Shown one piece after another: positions 1 through 5,176 of a DNA stretch of 5,991 nt. The translations under genes and the position numbers were made by a program. Each line of letters begins with the position of its first letter. Position 1 is the stretch's first letter. The notes beneath the pieces were generated by a model. The model was not told the origin of the DNA and made no database searches. It was given only the letters and a program-made list of their open reading frames with translations. The stretch is taken from positions 1 to 5,991 of the forward strand of contig CAMKFY010000052.1 of assembly GCA_946411985.1 (NCBI GenBank), written 5' to 3'. Source of the stretch: an uncultured Clostridiaceae bacterium (GTDB lineage: Bacteria > Bacillota > Clostridia > Oscillospirales > Ruminococcaceae).

Positions 1-1
1 T

Positions 2-94
2 TGCATAACCAATGTAGAAGAATATCTGCCAAAATTTTTCAAGAAAAGCTATGGAAAGTGTTTTTGTGCGTATTGTGGAAAACCTTATATTTAA
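2..94 (+). CDS. C-terminal fragment of unidentified protein with zinc-ribbon-like end
   Basis: This frame is open from the left edge of the window and gives 30 residues before a TAA stop at 92-94. The start lies outside the window, so the gene is partial. The tail reads ...YGKCFCAYCGKPYI. It has a CxxC pair (FCAYCGK) typical of the second half of a zinc ribbon, plus a cysteine two residues earlier and one at the first visible residue. The first metal-binding pair would lie upstream and cannot be seen. Residue choice (aromatic, Lys, Cys-rich) looks protein-like, whereas the bases after the stop drop at once into near-pure A/T, which supports a real gene end here. Family and function are not recognised. 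The alternative is a chance open frame, which is possible at 30 codons. Confidence 0.5.
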   Translation, partial: CITNVEEYLPKFFKKSYGKCFCAYCGKPYI

Positions 95-101
95 TTTAAA
101 A
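85..101 (+). repeat. 17-nt AT-only direct repeat, copy 1
   Basis: The sequence TTATATTTAATTTAAAA occurs here, spanning the stop codon of the left-edge gene fragment, and again exactly at 381-397. Flanking bases differ on both sides. It consists only of A and T in an AT-rich background, so a chance match is a serious possibility. Confidence 0.35.
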
Positions 102-487
102 ATATTGTTTATGAATATAAATTTTTAAATGTTAAAATTATTTTGGCCTACCTTTCAGTAAAAATTAACCACAATGTTTTAATATTAATAAGGTGATATA
201 TAAATTAAAAAAATCTTACAATGTATTAAAAAACAATACGGTAATTTTGAAGCATATTTAATTATTTCTCATGTTCTTAAAGTTATATATGTTAAACAAA
301 TTTATTTAATAGTGCAGTAAAGTAAATATTTATTATAATGTAAAATTTGAAATATAATTAAATATTCAATATAGGGAAGATTATATTTAATTTAAAACAT
401 TTTAAGATTATGTAATTTTTTAAAAATAACATATGAATAATAAGTATGGCGGAGGTGTATAGCTTTTTAATAATTAGTGTGCTAAAT
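95..487. other. AT-rich intergenic region without recognisable gene
   Basis: This 393-bp stretch lies between the left-edge gene fragment and the convergent 3' end of the minus-strand RCK operon. G and C are scarce throughout. I checked both strands and found only open frames of about 12 to 38 codons. A TATAAT-like hexamer at 334-339 has no matching -35 element. GGAGGTG at 451-457 is not followed by a start codon at suitable spacing. No GC-rich hairpin followed by a T run is visible, so no intrinsic terminator can be assigned to either converging gene. It contains the second copy of a 17-nt AT-only repeat (381-397). Confidence 0.6.
381..397 (+). repeat. 17-nt AT-only direct repeat, copy 2
   Basis: This is an exact second copy of the 17-nt sequence at 85-101, 296 bp downstream in the same orientation. 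It is not associated with any gene or hairpin that I can see. Confidence 0.35.
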
Positions 488-1144
488 TTAATTAAAAATT
501 TTTTTAAGGTGTTTTTTATTATATTCTTTTGTGGAAATTACAACGTTGTCGTTTGCTTTTAGAACTGTGTTTCCGCTTGGCACTATAGATTTTTCTTCTC
601 TAGATATTGCTACAACTAGCGTATCTTTTGGCCAATTTATTTCGCAAATTTTTTTGTTATTCATATAGCTGTTTTCGCTAACTATAAATTCTACAATTGC
701 TGTATCTCCTTTTGTAAAGTGTGTCATGAAATGGTAGTGTATTGCGTTTAGCTGTTGTGTTATAATATTTGAGAGCGTATCTGTGTTAGATACTACTATG
801 TCTGCCGCTAATTTTTTAATTATGTCCATATTTTTTGGGTTGTTTATTTTAGCTATTGTTGTTTTTATTTTAAACTTATTTTTTGCTAATTGGCAGCATA
901 TAAAATTGTCTTCGTCTTTTCCTGTTAGCGCCACTAATATATCTGCATTTTTGGCATTTGCTTTTCTTAAAATGTTTATATTAGAGCCGTCACCGTTAAT
1001 TATTGGTATATCTAATTTATTTGATGTTACAACACAACGGAGTTGGTTTTTTTCTATAATTTTAACTTTATAGTTTGTGGTTGTAATTAATGTTCTGCAA
1101 AGGTAGTAACCCACGCTTCCAGCCCCTACTATTATTATTGTCAA
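488..1144 (-). CDS. trkA: RCK/TrkA-family potassium transport regulatory subunit (second gene of pair)
   Basis: This 218-residue cytosolic protein should gate a membrane potassium transporter (TrkH/KtrB type) in response to bound nucleotides. It has the full RCK layout. An N-terminal Rossmann domain (about 1-130) carries GxGxxG as GAGSVG at 7-12, an acidic residue at the end of strand 2 (E31), GDGS at 51-54 and the ALTGKDEDN signature at 72-80. An RCK_C/TrkA_C domain follows (about 145-218, IVEFIV...IVPSGNTVLKANDNVVI). Length is normal for a single-RCK protein. The start is TTG: MTIIIVGAG must begin here for the Rossmann strand, and AGGAGG lies 6 bases upstream. It is cotranscribed behind the other RCK gene with a 14-bp gap. 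No pore subunit gene is present. RCK_C domains in Firmicutes can bind c-di-AMP; whether this one does cannot be told from sequence alone. The subfamily name (trkA versus ktrA) is uncertain. Confidence 0.9.
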   Translation of the reverse strand: MTIIIVGAGSVGYYLCRTLITTTNYKVKIIEKNQLRCVVTSNKLDIPIINGDGSNINILRKANAKNADILVALTGKDEDNFICCQLAKNKFKIKTTIAKINNPKNMDIIKKLAADIVVSNTDTLSNIITQQLNAIHYHFMTHFTKGDTAIVEFIVSENSYMNNKKICEINWPKDTLVVAISREEKSIVPSGNTVLKANDNVVISTKEYNKKHLKKIFN

Positions 1145-1150
1145 TGTTTA

Positions 1151-1159
1151 CCTCCTTTT
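1151..1159 (-). promoter_or_regulatory. Strong ribosome binding site fixing the TTG start at 1144
   Basis: Read on the minus strand this is AAAAGGAGG, 6 bases before the TTG start at 1144-1142. It touches the TAA stop (1161-1159) of the upstream RCK gene, which suggests translational coupling of the two genes. Confidence 0.85.
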
Positions 1160-1785
1160 TAGTTTACAATTGAAATATATATTAGTTTGTAGTTTTTTTT
1201 AATTTTAAAGTTATAGTTTTCTTTTGTGAATATATGAGTTTTGCACTGCTCATCTGAAAAGCCTATAAGCTTATTGTTTTCTACATATTCTATGTCTTTA
1301 AGAGTTTTTCCTTTCATCCATTTTTCATAGGAAATTGTTGTTATGCTAAGTGAAGAATTTCCGCAGTTAACTATTTTGTTAGCTTCAGAATTAAAAATTT
1401 TTGAATATATAGATTCAAAAACTATTGATGTTGGCGATATTGTTATTAGCCCCATTTCTCTATATGTTTCGCATTTTACAGGGTCTAAAACGCGCACAAA
1501 TACATTTTCAATGTTAAATGTGTTTTTTATAATTTGCGCGGCCATTATATTGGCGTTGTCGCTTTCTGTTGCACATATAACGTAGTTGCAACCTTCAATT
1601 CCAGCAGATTTCATAATATCCGCATCTATTGGGCTGCCTGGTATGGAAACGCCACTAAAGTTTTCGTCTAAATTGGTTATTAAAGCTTCGTTAGAGCCTA
1701 TTATAGCTATATCGTGCCCCTGAGAATCTAAAATATTTGCAAGCCTTGCGCCAAGTTGGCCACAACCTATTATTAATATATTCAT
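1159..1785 (-). CDS. RCK/TrkA-family potassium transport regulatory subunit (first gene of pair, divergent)
   Basis: This 208-residue protein is the upstream partner of the RCK gene at 488-1144. The Rossmann motif GCGQLG is at 7-12. The middle follows the TrkA_N pattern closely: FSGVSIPGS, AGIEGCNYVICATESDNANIMAAQIIKN, then RVLDPVKCETYREMGLITISPTS. A weakly conserved RCK_C-like domain occupies about 148-208. Two expected acidic positions are lost: the residue ending strand 2 is Gly/Ser (IAIIGSNE) rather than Asp/Glu, and the usual GD is GS (PGSPID). Adenine-nucleotide binding may therefore differ from that of the partner. Paired RCK genes of this kind are known in Gram-positive bacteria (CeoB/CeoC type). 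The ATG at 1785-1783 is preceded by a modest GGTGA site, and the Rossmann strand starts at residue 2. The pair probably forms a hetero-oligomeric gating ring, which is inference. Confidence 0.85.
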   Translation of the reverse strand: MNILIIGCGQLGARLANILDSQGHDIAIIGSNEALITNLDENFSGVSIPGSPIDADIMKSAGIEGCNYVICATESDNANIMAAQIIKNTFNIENVFVRVLDPVKCETYREMGLITISPTSIVFESIYSKIFNSEANKIVNCGNSSLSITTISYEKWMKGKTLKDIEYVENNKLIGFSDEQCKTHIFTKENYNFKIKKNYKLIYISIVN

Positions 1786-1859
1786 TTTTTCACCAAATTC
1801 TTAAAATTTGTATATAATTTCTTGTATATACTATAAGTTTAACGTTAGTATTACGCTAT

Positions 1860-1874
1860 ATATTTGTCAAATAT
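1860..1874. repeat. Palindrome ATATTTG-T-CAAATAT, copy 1 of a repeated motif
   Basis: This is a perfect 15-bp inverted repeat around a single central T, in the divergent intergenic region. Its core TATTTGTCAAAT (1861-1872) recurs exactly at 1938-1949. The motif contains TTGACA on the minus strand and TTGTCA on the plus strand, so it may simply be a pair of -35 elements, or an operator overlapping them. Confidence 0.45.
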
Positions 1875-1918
1875 TAAAAGTTTTAGATATGTTTTAAATT
1901 TATATAACTTTTTGTTAT

Positions 1919-1947
1919 ATATTATTTCTATATTTTGTATTTGTCAA
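1919..1947 (-). promoter_or_regulatory. Candidate sigma-A promoter for the RCK operon
   Basis: On the minus strand there is a perfect -35 TTGACA (1947-1942), a 17-bp spacer, and a 4-of-6 -10 TAATAT (1924-1919). It points towards the RCK gene starting at 1785, giving a leader of roughly 125 bases. The surrounding sequence is very AT-rich, so -10 matches are cheap. The -35 hexamer lies inside the second copy of the palindromic motif. Confidence 0.4.
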
Positions 1948-1949
1948 AT
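1938..1949. repeat. Palindromic motif TATTTGTCAAAT, copy 2
   Basis: This is an exact 12-nt repeat of 1861-1872, with an 11-bp inverted repeat (ATTTG-T-CAAAT) at 1939-1949. It lies 77 bp from the first copy and overlaps the -35 of the candidate RCK-operon promoter. It also sits about 60 bp upstream of the rsmE start, so it could affect both divergent units. Confidence 0.45.
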
Positions 1950-1987
1950 TTATATTTATTTTGTGTGTTTAGTATGTTATTCTTTAA

Positions 1988-1997
1988 AAGGAAAGGA
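1988..1997 (+). promoter_or_regulatory. Ribosome binding site fixing the TTG start of rsmE
   Basis: AAGGAAAGGA contains AAAGGA ending 8 bases before the TTG at 2006. It supports the non-ATG start, together with the family-typical first residues MQRFFV. Confidence 0.75.
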
Positions 1998-2005
1998 TTT
2001 TAAAA

Positions 2006-2728
2006 TTGCAGCGTTTTTTTGTTAACTCTATTTATGATAATAAAATAACAATAAAAGGGGAAGATAAAGACCATATAGTAAAGTCGTTGCGCATGAAGCC
2101 AAATGAAGTTTTAGTGGTGTGTGATGGCAGTTTGAATGATTATGTTTGCAAAATAGAAGAAATAAAAAAAGATGAAGTTACATTATGCATATTGGAGAGG
2201 TTAAAAAATAAATCTGAGGCAAACATAAATATACATTTATATCAGGCAGTTCCTAAGTTTTGCAAGCTAGATTTTATAATACAAAAATCTGTAGAGCTTG
2301 GAGTTAAAAGCATTACTCCTTTTTTGAGCAGATATTGCGTAGCGCAGATAAATTTGAAAAATGCTGAACATAAAATTAATAGGTTTAAAAAAATTGCAAG
2401 GCAAGCTGCGCAACAGAGTGGTCGTGGCATAATACCTTGTGTTAATAATGTTTTAAATTTTAATGAAGTTTTAAAAGATATAAAAAAATTTGATTTTAAT
2501 ATTTTGTTCTATGAATATGGAAAAAACAAGTTGAATAGTATAAAATTGAATAATAAAAAAGATATAGCTATAATTATTGGCAGTGAAGGTGGCTTTTGTG
2601 AAGAAGAGGTAAATCTTGCTGCAGAGCAAGGGGTTTTAATTGGAAGTTTGGGCAGCAGAATTTTACGTTGTGAGACTGCGCCAGTTTGCGCTATTAGCGT
2701 TTTAATGTATATTACAGGGAACTTATAA
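2006..2728 (+). CDS. rsmE: 16S rRNA (uracil-1498-N3)-methyltransferase
   Basis: RsmE uses S-adenosylmethionine to methylate N3 of U1498 in helix 44 of 16S rRNA, acting on the 30S subunit in the cytosol. The 240-residue length is normal for the family. The N-terminal PUA-like RNA-binding domain (about 1-70) begins RFFV and carries HIVKSLRM at 23-30. The SPOUT methyltransferase domain (about 74-240) shows LYQAVPKFCKLDFIIQK and ELGV (78-100), IARQAAQQSGR at 130-140, the SAM-binding IGSEGGF at 191-197 and the knot motif LGSRILRCETA at 215-225. No key motif is missing. The TTG start gives the typical M-x-RFFV N-terminus. In many Firmicutes rsmE follows prmA; here it follows a divergent intergenic region. 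A small membrane-protein gene follows after 38 bp with no terminator between, so the two are probably cotranscribed. Confidence 0.95.
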   Translation: MQRFFVNSIYDNKITIKGEDKDHIVKSLRMKPNEVLVVCDGSLNDYVCKIEEIKKDEVTLCILERLKNKSEANINIHLYQAVPKFCKLDFIIQKSVELGVKSITPFLSRYCVAQINLKNAEHKINRFKKIARQAAQQSGRGIIPCVNNVLNFNEVLKDIKKFDFNILFYEYGKNKLNSIKLNNKKDIAIIIGSEGGFCEEEVNLAAEQGVLIGSLGSRILRCETAPVCAISVLMYITGNL

Positions 2729-2754
2729 AATTTATAATTTAATTTTATATTTTT

Positions 2755-2761
2755 GGAGGGG
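2755..2761 (+). promoter_or_regulatory. Ribosome binding site of the small membrane-protein gene
   Basis: GGAGGGG lies just upstream of two in-frame candidate starts, TTG at 2767 and GTG at 2770. Spacing from GGAGG is 7 bases to TTG and 10 to GTG, which favours TTG. A clear Shine-Dalgarno sequence supports this short frame being a real gene. Confidence 0.75.
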
Positions 2762-2766
2762 TAAAG

Positions 2767-2973
2767 TTGGTGAAGAAATTATTTATATTTTTAACAGTAG
2801 TTGTGGCGGTTTTTTCTGGTATACTAGCAGTTGTTTTAACATTCTTAAAAAAAATAAAGTTTAAAAAAGATAAAGAATGTTGTTATGAAAATGTATATGA
2901 ATTTGAAGATGAATATAAAAAAGGCATAATATCAGACGAAAATAGTAAAGAGTGGGAAGCGTTTGATTTATAA
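2767..2973 (+). CDS. Small single-pass membrane protein, function unknown
   Basis: This 68-codon gene matches no family I recognise. One hydrophobic segment spans about residues 5-27 (Phe, Val, Ile and Leu-rich, with a single Gly at 18). A lysine cluster follows at 28-36 (KKIKFKKDK), then an acidic, aromatic tail (41-68) with EFEDEYKKG and a C-terminal EWEAFDL. By the positive-inside rule the charged tail should face the cytoplasm, making this a short membrane anchor with a cytosolic acidic peptide. Adjacent cysteines (CC, 38-39) sit just past the basic cluster. It lies 38 bp after rsmE on the same strand and has its own GGAGG site, so it is probably the second gene of that transcript. There is no signal-peptidase or lipobox motif. 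Reality as a gene is supported by the ribosome binding site and its protein-like composition; the role is unknown. Confidence 0.75.
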   Translation: MVKKLFIFLTVVVAVFSGILAVVLTFLKKIKFKKDKECCYENVYEFEDEYKKGIISDENSKEWEAFDL

Positions 2974-3007
2974 TATTTTTTGGTTTGTTGGCAATAAGCA
3001 ATTAAGC

Positions 3008-3036
3008 TTGACATTTTAAATTATAAAAAGTATACT
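3008..3036 (+). promoter_or_regulatory. Near-consensus sigma-A promoter upstream of rnj
   Basis: TTGACA (3008-3013) is separated by exactly 17 bp from TATACT (3031-3036), which matches 11 of 12 consensus positions at optimal spacing. It points towards rnj and follows the small membrane-protein gene, so rnj and gdpP probably have their own transcript starting near 3043. Confidence 0.75.
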
Positions 3037-3273
3037 TTACAGTGAAAAGGTGGATTATTTTAGTTTTTATTATATTTTTGTTGAGAATTTTAAAGCAATT
3101 TTTGTTTTTTATATTTTTTATATTTTATAATATTTAGTTTGGTGTTGCTGGCTTTTTTGGTTGGCAGAGGGTTTGTTTTTGCATTTTTTAAAATTAAATA
3201 TATATTTTATTACAATATTTGCCTGAGTTTGTTTATGTATATTAAATTTATATAAGGCAATATAAAAGTTCTT

Positions 3274-3280
3274 AAAGGGG
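3274..3280 (+). promoter_or_regulatory. Ribosome binding site supporting the GTG start of rnj
   Basis: AAAGGGG ends 9 bases before the GTG at 3290. It supports translation of the full basic N-terminal extension rather than a later start such as the ATG at 3359 (Met24). That codon has only a weaker GGGG at 3347-3350. Confidence 0.7.
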
Positions 3281-3289
3281 AAAGCAATT

Positions 3290-5131
3290 GTGGAAGATAA
3301 AAAAGATAATATTGGTGGTTTATATAAACCAAACAAGCCTAAAGATGGGGCTAAAAATATGCAGGGCAGGTCTGCTGTTAAAGCAGCTGCGTTAACTAGT
3401 AGGGCAGCCATTAAAAGGCCTTCTAAAGCTTCTATTGCAGGTAGGGTTTTTAAAAATAGATATCATAGTAGTAATGTTTCGGTTAAATTAGTTCATCTTG
3501 GCGGTTTAAATGAAATAGGAAAAAATATGATATGCGTTGAATGTTGTAAAGATATGTTTATTATAGATTGCGGCATGGGCTTTCCTGATACAGATATGCT
3601 CGGAGTGGACGTTGTGCTTCCAGATTATAGTTATGTGGAAAGCAATGTGGAAAAATTAAGAGGAGTGGTTATAACTCATGGCCATGAAGATCATATTGGT
3701 GGGGTGCCGTTTTTTTTAAAAAGGTTTAATGTGCCCGTTTATGGTACACGGCTCACAATAGGGTTAATAGAAGAAAAGTTAAAAGAACATGGTATTTTGA
3801 GAAACGCTAAGTTAAATGTTTGCGCTGCAGGGCAGATTATAAAGCTCGGGTGTATGTCTGTGGAGATGATAAATGTTAACCATTCTATACCAGATGCTGT
3901 GGGCTTTGCTATATATACTCCAGCGGGGGTTATAGTTCATACTGGAGATTTTAAAATAGACTATACTCCAATAGATGGGCCTGTTATAGATTTGGCACGC
4001 TTTGCCGAAATTGGCAGAAAGGGTGTTATGCTTTTAATGACAGATTCTACAAATGCAGAAAAGCCAGGGCATACAATATCTGAGCGGCAGGTTGGGGAAT
4101 CTTTTCAAAAGCTTTTTAGCAAAGCACAAAATAGGCGTATAATTATTGCTTCATTTTCGTCGAATATTCATAGAATACAGCAGGTGATAGATAATGCCAT
4201 GAAATATGAAAGATATGTGGCAGTGTCTGGCAGAAGCATGGAAAATATAGTTGCAAAAGCAATTGAGCTTGGCTATTTAAAGGTGCCTGATGGCATAATA
4301 GTGTCTATGGATGCGCTATCTAAGCTTCCTAAGGAGAAGATAATAATAATAACAACAGGCAGCCAAGGGGAGCAGATGAGCGCGCTTTCTCGTATGGCAA
4401 ATGGTATGCATAAAAGTGTTGTTATAGATGGCGAAGATTTTATAATAATATCGGCATCGCCTATTCCTGGCAATGAAAAGCTTGTAAGCAGGGTTATAAA
4501 TAATTTAATGCGGCTTGGTGCGCAGGTGATATATGAAAAAGCTTATGAAATTCATACGTCGGGGCACGCATGCCAAAACGATATAAAAACAATGCTCGTG
4601 CTTGTTAAGCCAAAATATTATATGCCAGTTCATGGGGAATATAGGCATTTAAAAGCAAATGCAGATATAGCAATATCGCTTGGTATGCCAGAAAAAAATG
4701 TAATAATAAGAGATATAGGTAATGTAGTGGAGCTTTCTAGCAGGGGCATACAGCTAAAGGAAAGCGTTACTGCTGGTTGTGTTTTTGTAGATGGGCTTGG
4801 CGTTGGAGATGTGGGCTCTGTGGTGTTAAGAGATAGAAAGGTGTTATCGCAAGATGGCATTATTATAATAACATTTGTTGTAGACGCCAATTCCAATCAA
4901 ATTATAGGCGGGCCAAATTTAATATCTAGGGGCTTTGTATATGTTAAAGAGTCTGAAGCGCTTTTAAGTGATATTAGAAATTTGGTGCGTAAAATTTTAA
5001 TAAAGCAGCTTGAAAAGAATGTTAGAGATTATACAACATTTAAAACTAAAATTAAAGATGAGCTCTCTGGTTTTGTGTTTAAGAAAACGCACAGAAGCCC
5101 AATGATACTTCCTATAATGATGGAGGTTTAG
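3290..5131 (+). CDS. rnj: Ribonuclease J (beta-CASP metallo-beta-lactamase RNase) with N-terminal extension
   Basis: RNase J combines 5'-to-3' exonuclease and endonuclease activity and drives mRNA decay and rRNA maturation in the cytosol of many Gram-positives. The 613 residues exceed the roughly 555 of Bacillus subtilis RNase J1 because of about 56-60 extra N-terminal residues rich in Lys, Arg and Ala. The core starts at VKLVHLGGLNEIGKN (65-79). Zinc-site residues are present: HGHEDH at 130-135, H198 (NVNHSIPD), HTGD at 217-220 and H448 (VHGEYRH). TDSTNAE is at 251-257. The beta-CASP domain includes ASFSSNIHR (287-295), SGRSMEN and the HTSGHA motif (422-427). A C-terminal domain (about 510-613) completes the protein, so it appears fully active. 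The start is GTG with AAAGGGG 9 bases upstream. gdpP follows 45 bp later on the same strand without a terminator, suggesting cotranscription. Whether it corresponds to RNase J1 or J2 is not assigned; intact catalytic residues favour a J1-like enzyme. Confidence 0.95.
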   Translation: MEDKKDNIGGLYKPNKPKDGAKNMQGRSAVKAAALTSRAAIKRPSKASIAGRVFKNRYHSSNVSVKLVHLGGLNEIGKNMICVECCKDMFIIDCGMGFPDTDMLGVDVVLPDYSYVESNVEKLRGVVITHGHEDHIGGVPFFLKRFNVPVYGTRLTIGLIEEKLKEHGILRNAKLNVCAAGQIIKLGCMSVEMINVNHSIPDAVGFAIYTPAGVIVHTGDFKIDYTPIDGPVIDLARFAEIGRKGVMLLMTDSTNAEKPGHTISERQVGESFQKLFSKAQNRRIIIASFSSNIHRIQQVIDNAMKYERYVAVSGRSMENIVAKAIELGYLKVPDGIIVSMDALSKLPKEKIIIITTGSQGEQMSALSRMANGMHKSVVIDGEDFIIISASPIPGNEKLVSRVINNLMRLGAQVIYEKAYEIHTSGHACQNDIKTMLVLVKPKYYMPVHGEYRHLKANADIAISLGMPEKNVIIRDIGNVVELSSRGIQLKESVTAGCVFVDGLGVGDVGSVVLRDRKVLSQDGIIIITFVVDANSNQIIGGPNLISRGFVYVKESEALLSDIRNLVRKILIKQLEKNVRDYTTFKTKIKDELSGFVFKKTHRSPMILPIMMEV

Positions 5132-5164
5132 GCCAATTTTTTAATTTAACTAAATATTACAAGA

Positions 5165-5171
5165 AAAGGTG
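5165..5171 (+). promoter_or_regulatory. Ribosome binding site of gdpP
   Basis: AAAGGTG lies 5 bases before GTG at 5177 and 8 bases before TTG at 5180, which are adjacent in-frame codons. Spacing alone does not separate them well; the two choices differ by one residue. Confidence 0.6.
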
Positions 5172-5176
5172 TTGGC

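Larger units (their letters stand above)
2974..3289 (+). other. T-rich intergenic region and probable long 5' leader of rnj
   Basis: This 316-bp stretch holds no gene that I can support. It contains the strong promoter at 3008-3036, which predicts a start near 3043 and an untranslated leader of roughly 245 bases before the rnj start. Most of the leader (about 3055-3250) is strongly T-rich on the coding strand, apart from a G-richer patch at about 3140-3172. No strong hairpin, terminator or riboswitch fold is evident by eye. A short 14-nt TTTTTTGGTTGGCA element at 3153-3166 partly resembles 2976-2993. Confidence 0.55.

Noticed and set aside
222..239. GTATT-AAAAAAC-AATAC hairpin as a terminator
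   Set aside because: The stem is five AT-dominated pairs and no T tract follows directly, so it is expected by chance in such AT-rich DNA.
446..562. 38-codon plus-strand frame beginning ATGGCGGAGGTG
   Set aside because: There is no Shine-Dalgarno sequence before the ATG. The GGAGG lies inside the frame, and the 3' half is antisense to the RCK gene end.
783..1073. 96-codon plus-strand open frame
   Set aside because: It is wholly antisense to the well-supported RCK gene, has no ribosome binding site, and its hydrophobic composition is what the complement of AT-rich coding sequence produces.
3042..3137. 31-codon hydrophobic frame beginning GTG (MKRWIILVF...) just after the strong promoter
   Set aside because: The start falls at the predicted transcription start, so there is no room for a ribosome binding site. 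The hydrophobicity follows from the T-rich sequence.
2976..3166. Similar elements TTTTTTGGTTTGTTGGCA and TTTTTTGGTTGGCA as a direct repeat pair
   Set aside because: The match is gapped and short and begins with a T run; no mobile-element ends or target duplications accompany it.
3118..3411. 97-codon minus-strand open frame covering the rnj leader and the start of rnj
   Set aside because: It is antisense to the conserved-strand gene, has no ribosome binding site, its hydrophobic first half mirrors the Lys/Ala-rich rnj extension, and its tail is low-complexity.
5132..5176. GCCAA...TTGGC pairing around the rnj-gdpP spacer, as a terminator or RBS-sequestering hairpin
   Set aside because: It has only 5 base pairs with a 35-nt loop and no T run, too weak to be meaningful.
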